Assembly: GCA_003162635.1 (NCBI GenBank)
Contig: PMNE01000060.1
Coordinates: 82,720 to 115,714 of the forward strand
Source: Ignavibacteriota bacterium
GTDB taxonomy: Bacteria > Bacteroidota > Ignavibacteria > UBA10030 > UBA6906
Direction of reading: 5' to 3'
DNA: 32,995 nucleotides
Shown: positions 23,874-31,233 of the stretch, piece by piece
Numbering within the stretch: the first letter of the stretch is position 1
Layout of the letters: every line of letters starts with the position of its first letter
Notes under the pieces: model-generated
What the model was told of the DNA's origin: nothing
The model's input: only the letters and a program-made list of their open reading frames with translations
Database searches by the model: none
Translations under genes and position numbers: made by a program

Positions 23874-25730
23874 TTACGCCAGGGCCGCTGCAACCTCCGT
23901 CAACGTCGTCAACCCGCGCTTCAGCAATTCAGTTCCGGCGCGGGTCAGCGTCACCATCCCCTGCTCGATTGCTTTCTCTTTCAAGTCCTTGGCGTCAAGC
24001 CGATCGTGCGACCAAAGAACGATTTCCCTGACTTCCGGCGTGAAATCCAGCGCTTCATGCAGGGGAAGGCGTCCCTTGAACCCACCCGTGCAATTGATGC
24101 AGCCAACCGGGCGGTAAAACGTCGTCGCCGCGGCTTCCTCTTCCGTGAACCCGAGCCGAAGAACAAGATCGCGGCTCACCTTATTGATCGGCTCCTTGCA
24201 TCGTTCGCAGAGCCGGCGAACCTGCCGCTGCGTCACCACCACAGCGAGCCCCTCGGCGATGAGAAACGGTTCAATTCCCATTGCCATCAGATGGGCAACA
24301 GTCGCAACGCCGTCGCGGGCGTGGATTTTCCCAAAGACATGGCGCCCCGTCATGGCAAGGCGGAGACCCGTCCTCGCCGCAAGAGGCGATTCGAGTTCAC
24401 CAAGGTAGATCACATCGGGATCGTGGTTGATGACCGCCCGCACCGCGTCGTCGTACTCGAGCTTCGGGTTCAGCCGGATCTGCTGCGCCCCTTCGATGAC
24501 GAACTCCATTGGATTCTCCACCGTCACGGTACTATACCCCTGCCGCATCACAATCTTGAGCATGGAGGCAACGGTGTCGATCCGGCCCGCACCGGAGGGT
24601 CCCGCGACAAGGATGAGTCCGCTGGGACGGGCGATGGCCTCACGGACGGTGCGGAGCGTCACGGGTTCGGGAATGGCCGTGTCGAGCGGGACGGGGTCGA
24701 CATCCCGCCGGACGTGTATCGCAATGGATTCGAGCTTGCCTGATACCTCGCGCGACAGAACCGGCAGGATCGACACCCCAAAACGAACCGTTTGGCTGTC
24801 GATGCTCTTCTGGAACGATCCCCCCTGGGCCGCCATGCGCTCGAAACGGTCCATGCTCGGACCCCGCGATTTAATCACCGCTGCAACTGCTTCCGTCCGC
24901 GTATCTTCGATCGTGTACCACAGAGCAAGCTGTCCGTCGATCCTGAACCAGACGTCGGTCTTCCGGGCGGCCTTCGGTATCACGTGGATGTCAGTCGCAC
25001 CGACCCTTACGGCATCAGCGAGGATGTTCTCGATCAGTGCCTGCAATTGGCCCCGGGAGATATCCTTGTCGAGGATCTCCTCGAAGTCGGATTCGCTCTC
25101 CTCCACTGCCAGATCCGACGCGGCGAGGGATGTGCTGCCGGGCTGGTCCTTTTCCAGCGTCAGCTGGCGCCAGTACTCGGCCCAGTCGCGCTCCTTCATG
25201 TAGCAGATCTCGAACTTCTTGTACGGAAGGGCGCGCGCGACGTCGGAGATTTCCCGATCGGCGGGATTGGGCGTGACAACGATGATCTTGTCGGGCTGGT
25301 TCTCCGCCAGGTCGTAGGGAAGCACCTTGTGCCGCATCGCAAGCTGGCGGACCTGCTCCGGAAGTCCCCGGATGATCTTCAGCACGTCGGAGGGAAGGAG
25401 TCTTCGGGGACCCCTGTCGTTAATGTCGATGACACGGAAAGCGTAGAACTGCGCGACCTGATAATGAAGAACATCCTGCGACAGCCCAAATTCCTCCTTC
25501 AGGATGTCGATCAGGCTCCTCTTGTCCTTCTCGTTCTGCTTCTTCCAGTCCGCCGCCTGCATCGCAACCTCTTCGGAGATGATCCGGTTGCGAACAAGGT
25601 GTTCGAGGAACGACGTCATGAAGGGGCGCGGTCCCCCCGCCTGCGTCCGCGGACCCGCGGTGATATTGGTGCTCCTCCGCTGTTCGTCCTCCGACGGTCT
25701 CGGCATCATTGGAAGATCTGATTTCGCCAT
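23874..25730 (-). CDS. PilB/GspE-like protein with degenerate ATP site (probable pseudo-ATPase)
   Basis: 618 residues, collinear with the intact PilB encoded downstream: N-terminal GspE/MshEN-like domain (~35-200), linker, then the ATPase fold. The nucleotide site is decayed. Walker A reads GPSGAGRID at 377-385, so the P-loop Lys is Arg383 and the Ser/Thr is Ile384. The Asp box reads TVENPMEF, Walker B VIYLGELES and the His box GKIHARDG in place of STLHTNDA. The zinc cysteines remain (CERC, CINC). The frame is intact over its whole length, so the protein is kept, not a pseudogene. It is directly upstream of the pilin genes and 7 bases after an orphan receiver gene. A regulatory or scaffold role in pilus assembly is the simplest reading. 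Confidence 0.9.
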   Translation of the reverse strand: MAKSDLPMMPRPSEDEQRRSTNITAGPRTQAGGPRPFMTSFLEHLVRNRIISEEVAMQAADWKKQNEKDKRSLIDILKEEFGLSQDVLHYQVAQFYAFRVIDINDRGPRRLLPSDVLKIIRGLPEQVRQLAMRHKVLPYDLAENQPDKIIVVTPNPADREISDVARALPYKKFEICYMKERDWAEYWRQLTLEKDQPGSTSLAASDLAVEESESDFEEILDKDISRGQLQALIENILADAVRVGATDIHVIPKAARKTDVWFRIDGQLALWYTIEDTRTEAVAAVIKSRGPSMDRFERMAAQGGSFQKSIDSQTVRFGVSILPVLSREVSGKLESIAIHVRRDVDPVPLDTAIPEPVTLRTVREAIARPSGLILVAGPSGAGRIDTVASMLKIVMRQGYSTVTVENPMEFVIEGAQQIRLNPKLEYDDAVRAVINHDPDVIYLGELESPLAARTGLRLAMTGRHVFGKIHARDGVATVAHLMAMGIEPFLIAEGLAVVVTQRQVRRLCERCKEPINKVSRDLVLRLGFTEEEAAATTFYRPVGCINCTGGFKGRLPLHEALDFTPEVREIVLWSHDRLDAKDLKEKAIEQGMVTLTRAGTELLKRGLTTLTEVAAALA

Positions 25731-25737
25731 ACCCGAG

Positions 25738-26112
25738 CTACCCTTGGGATGTGCTTGGTCTGAACTTCTCGATCAGGGCGACGATGTCTTCAAGAGGAGT
25801 GGTTTTGCTCACAAAGAAGTCGCGCGGTGATTCCGCGGCGAGCCCCCTAGTATGTTCGTCATCATACCCCGAAATGAAGATGAACGGAATCTCCGCCGAG
25901 GAGGTAAATTCCCTCACGTAACTGTGAAAACGGACGCCATCCAGCGTTGGCATGAACACGTCGGAGATGATCAGATCGAATTTCTCCTCGTCCAGCGCTT
26001 CGCGGGCCTGTTTTCCGTCCTCCGCCAGTACCACGTCATAGCCATGGTCGCGCAATGCGGTACCCATGGCGTGGAGGAAACCCTCTTCGTCGTCCACCAG
26101 AAGGATTTTCAT
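25738..26112 (-). CDS. Orphan response-regulator receiver domain
   Basis: 124 residues from the ATG at 26112, with GAGG 6 bases upstream; an 11-codon extension is rejected because the receiver fold starts at MKILLVDDEE. The acidic pocket is D7-D8, the phospho-acceptor D51 (IISDVFMP), the switch Ser81 (FISGYDD) and Lys103 (VSKTTP). No output domain follows, so it is CheY/PilG/PilH-like and must act by protein contact. It ends 7 bases before the degenerate PilB-like gene. No histidine kinase is in the window. Confidence 0.92.
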   Translation of the reverse strand: MKILLVDDEEGFLHAMGTALRDHGYDVVLAEDGKQAREALDEEKFDLIISDVFMPTLDGVRFHSYVREFTSSAEIPFIFISGYDDEHTRGLAAESPRDFFVSKTTPLEDIVALIEKFRPSTSQG

Positions 26113-26126
26113 GAATTTCCTCAGTG

Positions 26127-26149
26127 AAAAGGAGTGATCCCCCACTCCT
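26127..26149 (-). terminator. Possible intrinsic terminator after the tRNA gene
   Basis: AGGAGTG/CACTCCT (26130-26136 with 26143-26149) forms a 7-bp stem with a 6-base loop, followed on the minus strand by TTTTC. It lies 31 bases past the tRNA 3' end and just before the receiver gene, so some read-through into that gene is possible. Confidence 0.6.
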
Positions 26150-26180
26150 GCTTTCGGCGCATGGAACGCGGGGCTGCTTG

Positions 26181-26254
26181 TGGGCCCTGTAGGGCTCGAA
26201 CCTACGACCCGCAGATTATGAGTCTGCTGCTCTAACCAGCTGAGCTAAGGGCCC
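26181..26254 (-). tRNA. tRNA with anticodon CAU (Met, or Ile2 if lysidine-modified)
   Basis: A 74-base cloverleaf: acceptor GGGCCCT/AGGGCCC (7 perfect pairs), D-arm GCTC...GAGC with AGCTGGTTA loop, anticodon stem GCAGA/TCTGC with loop CTCATAA, T-arm GTAGG-TTCGAGC-CCTAC, discriminator A. The 3' CCA is not encoded. The anticodon is CAU. The first acceptor pair is G-C, so it is not a typical initiator. Elongator Met and Ile2 both fit; the GGGCCCTTAGCTC start recalls Ile2 of other bacteria, but this is not decisive. Confidence 0.95.
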
Positions 26255-26261
26255 CCGCCTG

Positions 26262-26290
26262 AATATAGAGAGTACCCCGTGCAAAAACAA
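26262..26290 (-). promoter_or_regulatory. Promoter of the tRNA gene
   Basis: On the minus strand TTGTTT (26290-26285) and TATATT (26267-26262) are 17 bases apart, with the start point close to the tRNA 5' end. Its -35 box is 4 bases from that of the divergent plus-strand promoter. Confidence 0.5.
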
Positions 26291-26294
26291 CCAT

Positions 26295-26323
26295 TTGAAA
26301 TCCTCCCCCTTTTTTGCTATTGT
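26295..26323 (+). promoter_or_regulatory. Promoter of the small secreted protein gene
   Basis: TTGAAA (26295-26300) and TATTGT (26318-26323) are 17 bases apart; the expected leader to the ATG at 26426 is about 95 bases. Confidence 0.45.
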
Positions 26324-26425
26324 TTCGGGTGCAAAGTGCGCTTTGTCACGTTTGGGGGGAACCCGTGTCGATACATTGTGCCAACAGGACATTGCAAGCC
26401 CTTGAGAGGAAGGAGCAGCATTTTC

Positions 26426-26788
26426 ATGAATAGTCTCAACGTCCGTCGGGGTGTCCCCCTTCTCTTGTTCGTTGCTGCGCTCCTGGTATGTTCGGGCGAA
26501 GCCGTTGCCCAGAAACATCCTCCCACCATCCGGGAATTTCTCCTCCAGTATAAGGGAAAAGAAATCCAGATTTCGGACAAGACCGGCGGCGTGGAACAGT
26601 TCGTCACCGGCGATGCATCCAAGACCTACACGCTCGTCCTCAACGACGTCCAAAACGACTACATCGTCGTTACGCGGAATACATCCACCGACAAGCGGAC
26701 ATTCCTCTATCCTCTTTCCATCATCCGGAGGGTGATTTTCTTGTTCGACGGACGGCCGTACGACAAGATCCTCCTTGAACTGTACTAA
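26426..26788 (+). CDS. Small secreted protein of unknown function
   Basis: 120 residues. The first ~29 form a signal peptide (RRGVPLLLFVAALLVCSG, cleavage after AVAQ). The mature part is about 90 residues, mixed alpha/beta in look: PPTIREFLLQYKGKEIQI, then TYTLVLNDVQNDYIVVTRN, ending FLFDGRPYDKILLELY. AGGAG lies 10 bases before the chosen ATG. The frame is open 49 codons further upstream, but that stretch crosses the promoter and lacks a signal peptide. No family recognised; periplasmic or exported. Confidence 0.7.
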   Translation: MNSLNVRRGVPLLLFVAALLVCSGEAVAQKHPPTIREFLLQYKGKEIQISDKTGGVEQFVTGDASKTYTLVLNDVQNDYIVVTRNTSTDKRTFLYPLSIIRRVIFLFDGRPYDKILLELY

Positions 26789-26885
26789 GTTCTCCTCAGG
26801 CCCGCCCCTCCTGCGTTTCCCACTCGGACGCCGGGAACAAGGGGAGCCGTCTTGCCGGATCGGCGGAGCGTCCATTCAGGAACAC

Positions 26886-26914
26886 TTGACTTCCTAGCGG
26901 AAATCCAGTATCTT
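26886..26914 (+). promoter_or_regulatory. Promoter for the zinc-ribbon protein and rpsU
   Basis: TTGACT (26886-26891) and TATCTT (26909-26914) have a 17-base spacer. The predicted start is ~90 bases before the ATG at 27013. The rest of the gap 26789-27012 shows nothing else clear. Confidence 0.55.
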
Positions 26915-27012
26915 AATGGCTGGAGTAAAGCCTCGGTCTTCCTCAGTTCTGCGTTTTCCGACCTCCGCTCCTCTGCATGAGATTCGTTTCAATTTGCGCA
27001 AGGAGGGCAAGT

Positions 27013-27396
27013 ATGGCCAAGGGTAAGAGTATCCTTCAGCATTGCGCCCACTGTGAGCGGACGACCAAGATGGAGGTCATCGGGCCGGTCGAAAACCAGC
27101 CCGAGAAGACATGGTACCGATGCACGCGTTGCCGCCACGCAGCTTTGATCGACATGGCTGCCCTGCGCCAGGAGCTGGAGACAGCGCAGAGGAAACCGGA
27201 ACGGGCCGACTGCCTGGAGTACAAACCGGGGAACAGCTACCAGATCGGCGAGGCAATCTTCCACGTCGAGTGGGGAATCGGGAAGGTCGTCTCCAAAGAA
27301 AGGACCTCGGGGGGCGACAAGGCCATCGTTGTGGCGTTTGAAAAACTCGGCGAACGGCGTCTTCTGGAAAACGTCGCCGCAGAGGCAGAACCGTAG
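27013..27396 (+). CDS. Small protein with zinc ribbon and UvrD/PcrA-type Tudor-like C-terminal domain
   Basis: 127 residues from MAKGKSILQH, with AGGAGG 6 bases before the ATG. Two CxxC pairs (CAHC near 11, CTRC near 37) form a zinc ribbon at about 10-45. After a short helix, residues ~78-122 (FHVEWGIGKVVS, then DKAIVVAFEKLGERRLL) match the pattern of the small Tudor-like domain at the C-terminus of UvrD/PcrA helicases, and more loosely CarD-type domains, both of which touch RNA polymerase. No helicase is attached. A transcription-linked role is possible but unproven. rpsU follows 45 bases later, likely on the same transcript. Confidence 0.75.
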   Translation: MAKGKSILQHCAHCERTTKMEVIGPVENQPEKTWYRCTRCRHAALIDMAALRQELETAQRKPERADCLEYKPGNSYQIGEAIFHVEWGIGKVVSKERTSGGDKAIVVAFEKLGERRLLENVAAEAEP

Positions 27397-27425
27397 GATT
27401 GTCTTCCAGGAAAATCTTCGATGCG

Positions 27426-27436
27426 AAGGAGGTGAT
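27426..27436 (+). promoter_or_regulatory. Extended Shine-Dalgarno sequence of rpsU
   Basis: AAGGAGGTGAT is an 11-base perfect complement to the usual 16S rRNA 3' end, the longest I noticed in the window. It sits 5 bases before the TTG start of rpsU. Confidence 0.8.
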
Positions 27437-27441
27437 TTCGT

Positions 27442-27636
27442 TTGGTCGGTATCGTCGTTGCAGATAACGAACCCATTGACCGCGCCATCAAGCGTTTCAA
27501 GAAGAAATACGAGCGCTCCGGCATTCTCAAGGAGTTCAAGAAGCGCGCCTATTTTACGAAACCCTCCGTCAAGAAAAGGATGAAGAAGGTGAAAGCCGTC
27601 CGCCGCGCACAGCGGACGTTGGCTGAACAAACCTGA
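27442..27636 (+). CDS. rpsU: 30S ribosomal protein bS21
   Basis: 64 residues beginning (M)[18 protein letters not shown], then [17 protein letters not shown] and a basic tail, the bS21 pattern and length. bS21 sits on the 30S platform next to the anti-SD end of 16S rRNA. The start is TTG at 27442; no ATG or GTG fits the family N-terminus, and the very strong SD fixes it. In some Bacteroidota rpsU is known to keep a strong SD as part of feedback control by bS21 level; the same may hold here. Confidence 0.93.
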   Translation: MVGIVVADNEPIDRAIKRFKKKYERSGILKEFKKRAYFTKPSVKKRMKKVKAVRRAQRTLAEQT

Positions 27637-27645
27637 GAGTCATCC

Positions 27646-27669
27646 CGAACCCGCCGCAAGGCGGGTTCG
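27646..27669 (+). terminator. Hairpin after rpsU, probably shared by convergent genes
   Basis: CGAACCCGCC/GGCGGGTTCG (27646-27655 with 27660-27669) is a perfect 10-bp stem with a GCAA tetraloop. It starts 10 bases past the rpsU stop. The T-run after it is poor on both strands, so strong termination is uncertain. The minus-strand TPR gene ends 94 bases away. Confidence 0.6.
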
Positions 27670-27762
27670 ATGTTTATGCCGCGGCACTCTTGATCGGCTG
27701 CTGCTTCGACCTTTCGAACCCCGAACGTGCGCCGTGTGCTCCCGGCAGGCAAGGAGTCACTC

Positions 27763-29634
27763 CTACCAGACTTCTCCCCGGTCAAGAAGAACCTTCTGCG
27801 CATCCATCTGCCCCAAGACCGCTGCACGCTTGAATGCTTCCAACGCTCCCTTCTCCTCACGGAGCTGTTTCCCCTCGATCAAGCCGATGAGATAGTACGC
27901 ATTTCCCAGATTCGGATTGAGCGCCAACGACTGCTGCAGCATCGCAAGGGCCTCGCGAGACCTCCCCTGCAACATGAGAGCATGGCCGATATTGTACGGC
28001 AATGCATACGACGTCGGTTCTCTCTCCAACGCCTTCCGGTACAACGCAAGTGCTGTGTCAATCTTTCCCTGTGCAAGTTTCAGATTCCCAAGATTGTTGT
28101 ACGTCGCAGCGCGCTTGGGAGAGAGAGCGATCGTCGCCCTGAAGATCCTCTCCGCGCTCACGGTGTCCCCCATCCCAAGGAATGCCGTCCCGAGACTGTT
28201 CAGCGTTCCGGGGTGATCGGGCGAAAGTTCCAGCGCATGCTGGTAGTATGGAATGGATTCCCGGAAGGAGCCCTTATCCTGCAGGTATTCACCCATCTCG
28301 GCATACGAAAGAGGGTGAGTCGGACTAACATCAAGCGCCCGGATCCACACCGTCTCCCTATCGCGCCATTCGGGAATATCGCGGACCACGAGGACTGCAA
28401 GGAACGCGCACCACGCACACGCACACCCGATGGCGATCCCACCCCACATCCTCCGGGCGGAAGCGGGATGGGAAACGAGGAAGCCGGTCAATGCACCACC
28501 CACCATGATTGCGAAAGGAACGGTGGCAAGGTACGCGTACCTGTTAGCGGTGAGTTGTATTGACATCATCACAAATCCCGCCATTGGGAGAATGAGGAGG
28601 AGGTACGCCATCCAGCCAAGGAGCGGCCCTCTCTTTCCGCGAAACAACCCGATGCAACAAAGCACCGTCACCGCAACGGGGACAGACGAGACTAAAATGG
28701 AGGCAACGCGGCCGGGATAGTCATAGACGGCCGCAAACCGGAATGGCCAAACCGTTTTGACCAGGTAGAAGCCAAGATTGTAGGACCCGAGTTCCAATCT
28801 GTTGATATGCGACTGTGCAGACAGAACAAGGTCCATGTCATCGCTGATAGACGCGCGGTACGAAACGTACGCCCCTGCGGCGGCTATGATGAAAAAGGGG
28901 GCCTTTTCCCACAGTCGGAGGAGAAGCCATCTCCAGCTCCTGACTTCCCTTTCCACAGCGAGATCGAGAAGGAGCAGAACCCCGGGGATCATCACCACCG
29001 ACCCCTTCGAGAGAATGGCCGCTGCGAAGAGAAGCAGCGACAGGAGATACGACCGACGTGCAGGAGTGTGTCCACGTCGGGAAGCGTAGCGGAGATAGAG
29101 AAGGACCGTTCCGAAGGAAAAGAAAGCGCTCAGAAGGTCCTTCCTGCTGGATGCACAGGCGACGGATTCCACCCGGAGCGGTTGCAGGGAGAAGAAGAGT
29201 CCGGCAATCAGGCATCCCCAGAGAACGGCCGGAAAGGAGCTCCCGGCGAGTCGCCCCCCCTCCGGCCTGTCGGCTTGCCGCATCCGGATGATCGCCAGCA
29301 TGACAAAAAAGACAAGGACCGCGTTTCCGGAGTGGAGGAGAATATTCGTCAGGTGATGCCCGCGGGGATCCAACCCCCACACCGCGTAGTCGATGGCGTG
29401 GGACAGGTGGGTGAGCGGCGTGTAGGAAAGGAAATAGAACCGCGAAAACATCATCCCCACCGCCGCCGCCGAAAGGGGGATGCTGAAAGGGCTTTCTGTC
29501 ACATACAGGTTGTCGTCCCAGCCAATGAAGTCATTTCGCAAGGCGGGGCTGAAGACCATGAAGGTAATGACTCCCACCAGCAATGCCGCTGCCAGGATTG
29601 CAGCGGAGGGAGATAATCGTTGGAGTGCGCGCAT
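27763..29634 (-). CDS. Multi-pass membrane protein with C-terminal TPR repeats (TMTC-like)
   Basis: 623 residues from the ATG at 29634. After the first membrane helix comes NDFIGWDDNLYVTESPF, the acidic-loop pattern of GT-C type glycosyltransferases and eukaryotic TMTC O-mannosyltransferases. About ten hydrophobic segments run to ~410. The C-terminal ~200 residues hold five or so TPR units (e.g. YNNLGNLKLAQGKIDTALAL, YNIGHALMLQGRSREALAML). Such proteins are thought to use lipid-linked sugars at the membrane, but activity here is inference. A GTG at 29706 would add 24 residues; it falls inside a leader hairpin, so the ATG is preferred, though neither has a good SD. Confidence 0.75.
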   Translation of the reverse strand: MRALQRLSPSAAILAAALLVGVITFMVFSPALRNDFIGWDDNLYVTESPFSIPLSAAAVGMMFSRFYFLSYTPLTHLSHAIDYAVWGLDPRGHHLTNILLHSGNAVLVFFVMLAIIRMRQADRPEGGRLAGSSFPAVLWGCLIAGLFFSLQPLRVESVACASSRKDLLSAFFSFGTVLLYLRYASRRGHTPARRSYLLSLLLFAAAILSKGSVVMIPGVLLLLDLAVEREVRSWRWLLLRLWEKAPFFIIAAAGAYVSYRASISDDMDLVLSAQSHINRLELGSYNLGFYLVKTVWPFRFAAVYDYPGRVASILVSSVPVAVTVLCCIGLFRGKRGPLLGWMAYLLLILPMAGFVMMSIQLTANRYAYLATVPFAIMVGGALTGFLVSHPASARRMWGGIAIGCACAWCAFLAVLVVRDIPEWRDRETVWIRALDVSPTHPLSYAEMGEYLQDKGSFRESIPYYQHALELSPDHPGTLNSLGTAFLGMGDTVSAERIFRATIALSPKRAATYNNLGNLKLAQGKIDTALALYRKALEREPTSYALPYNIGHALMLQGRSREALAMLQQSLALNPNLGNAYYLIGLIEGKQLREEKGALEAFKRAAVLGQMDAQKVLLDRGEVW

Positions 29635-29698
29635 GTCCGACGGCAGGAGTGAAGGGAACGAGAGTTCAGCCGGAACAAATGATCGCTCTGAAAGCACG

Positions 29699-29752
29699 GG
29701 AGACACGTCCTCTCATCGACCATCCCACCCGAGTCACGAGGAACATGTCTCC
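29699..29752 (-). other. Long-range hairpin in the leader of the TPR gene
   Basis: GGAGACA (29699-29705) pairs with TGTCTCC (29746-29752), and inside it TCCTC (29708-29712) pairs with GAGGA (29738-29742). The structure lies between the histone-like gene and the TPR gene and would hide the GTG at 29706. Confidence 0.4.
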
Positions 29753-29781
29753 CTTCTTAAACCCTTTCGGGAAGAGAATGC

Positions 29782-29979
29782 TCACTCTCCCTTTTCGGGC
29801 GTCTTCGCCTGGGCCTTGATTTCCTGGACCTCTTTTCGGATCTCCTGGGCCTTTTTCTTCAGTTCGTTCATGTTCTTCCGGACCCGGGTCCCTGCCGACT
29901 TGTTTCCCTTTTCATAGAACTTCACGAAGTCCTTCTCGAACGAAACCACCAGGTCTTTCAATTCCTGAAGCTTGCTCAT
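29782..29979 (-). CDS. Histone H1-like (Hc1-type) small basic protein
   Basis: 65 residues, almost all helical and Lys/Glu-rich: KLQELKDLVVSFEKDF, KFYEKGNKSAGTRVRKNM, then LKKKAQEIRKEVQEIK. The GNK(S/A)AGTRVRK segment is the hallmark of the Hc1 family found in Bacteroidota and Chlamydiae, where it binds DNA. AAGGAGG lies 7 bases before the ATG. It is probably a nucleoid protein; the family call is from the motif and size. Confidence 0.88.
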   Translation of the reverse strand: MSKLQELKDLVVSFEKDFVKFYEKGNKSAGTRVRKNMNELKKKAQEIRKEVQEIKAQAKTPEKGE

Positions 29980-30021
29980 CGATAGCCCTCCTTCTGGTTA
30001 TGGATTGCCTACCTGACGTTT

Positions 30022-30038
30022 ACCCGCAGAATGCGGGT
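30022..30038. terminator. Small hairpin between the histone-like and DHS-like genes
   Basis: ACCCGCA/TGCGGGT is a 7-bp stem with a 3-base loop, 50 bases past the stop of the minus-strand DHS-like gene. No real T-run follows on that strand, so it is a weak candidate. Confidence 0.35.
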
Positions 30039-30087
30039 TTGTGCCCGACACATGTCCGGCGGTCTGCCTGTCAGCTTGGTCTCATTT

Positions 30088-31191
30088 TCATTTGCGTCGC
30101 AATGTCTTCACATACTCACGGCGCAGCACATCGACCATTTCCTTGCGTCGATCGTACAGCCGTTTCAGCTTTCGGGGCCGTCGCTTTGTCAACACATACG
30201 ATGTCAGAATCGGCATGGCCACGGTGGAATCCAGATATGCCACAACAGTGTCAGGGAGCTTCTCCGGGTCGACCTTCCCCCAGCTTACCGCCTCCGACGG
30301 CGTAGCGCCGGAAAGTCCTCCCGTATCCGGCCGCGCATCGGTGATCTGGAGGAAGAAGTCGTGCCCCTTTTCCTTGATCTTGAGCACTTCCTGAATCTGC
30401 GGCTCGGTCTGCAGCATGAAGTTCTTCGGCGAACCTCCACCAAAGATCAGCAGCCCGCTCAATCCTCCCTTCCTCTTTGCGTCGAGAACGATCGCTGCCG
30501 TCTCATTGACATCAAGGAGAGGGTCGATCCGCGTCGCATAGCCGGAGAGCTCAATTTCCGCGATATTCATCCCAATAGAGCTGTCACCCGGCGATGAGGT
30601 ATAGACCGGAACACCGCATCGGTACGCGGTCGCCAGCACGCTGCTATTTCGGATGCCGAGCACCTTCTCTCTTTCCGCCACATATCTACCAAGAAGATGG
30701 TGCAATTCGGCAGTCCCCATTTCCTTTTGGAATTCCTCGTTCCGGATGACCGAACGGAAGAATTCGTCGGTGTCCAAAAGGACGCTGTAATCGAAAAGAA
30801 TGTCGTAGATCCGGATGACCCCCTCTTTTCGGAGGAGTCTGTCGTCCAGAAACGGACTCCCCTGATGGAGCGATTTGCCGATGGAGAAATGGGTGTCGTG
30901 ATACAGGTTTGCCCCTGTGCTGACAATCCAGTCGACAAACCCGTTTTTTATGAGCGGCACGACGCACGATCCGCCCAAACCGGCAGGGGTCAACGCGCCA
31001 GTCAAACTCATGCCGACGGTGACGTTTGGTTCCAGCATCTTTTTTGCATAGAGCTGGCACGCCTCGCGCAAACGCCCCGCATTGTAGGCCTGAAAATAGG
31101 AGTCCACAAGCGCTTCCACCGAGATTCTCTTCGGAATCGGAGCGGGAACGATGGGCCTCCCTCTCAGGAATTTACTCTTGTGGTGCTTCAT
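30088..31191 (-). CDS. Deoxyhypusine-synthase-like protein
   Basis: 367 residues, the size of DHS proteins. The NAD-binding and active-site blocks are readable: [14 protein letters not shown] near 61-74, STGANLYHD at 91-99, [10 protein letters not shown] at 251-260 with the expected catalytic Lys256, and [20 protein letters not shown] at ~287-306. In eukaryotes and archaea DHS moves an aminobutyl group from spermidine to eIF5A. Bacteria lack eIF5A, so bacterial forms, known in Chlorobi and others, probably make polyamines such as homospermidine or modify another target. No SD is seen, but the start fits the family. Confidence 0.92.
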   Translation of the reverse strand: MKHHKSKFLRGRPIVPAPIPKRISVEALVDSYFQAYNAGRLREACQLYAKKMLEPNVTVGMSLTGALTPAGLGGSCVVPLIKNGFVDWIVSTGANLYHDTHFSIGKSLHQGSPFLDDRLLRKEGVIRIYDILFDYSVLLDTDEFFRSVIRNEEFQKEMGTAELHHLLGRYVAEREKVLGIRNSSVLATAYRCGVPVYTSSPGDSSIGMNIAEIELSGYATRIDPLLDVNETAAIVLDAKRKGGLSGLLIFGGGSPKNFMLQTEPQIQEVLKIKEKGHDFFLQITDARPDTGGLSGATPSEAVSWGKVDPEKLPDTVVAYLDSTVAMPILTSYVLTKRRPRKLKRLYDRRKEMVDVLRREYVKTLRRK

Positions 31192-31233
31192 TCAGATACA
31201 GTATCAGGGGAACCTTCTAACTGCATGTGGCGC

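Noticed and set aside
26216-26875. Minus-strand frame of 219 codons reading out of the tRNA region, starting from 26875
   Set aside because: It ends inside the tRNA (the LAQLVRAADS tail is a well-known false translation of tRNA genes) and is antisense to the small secreted protein.
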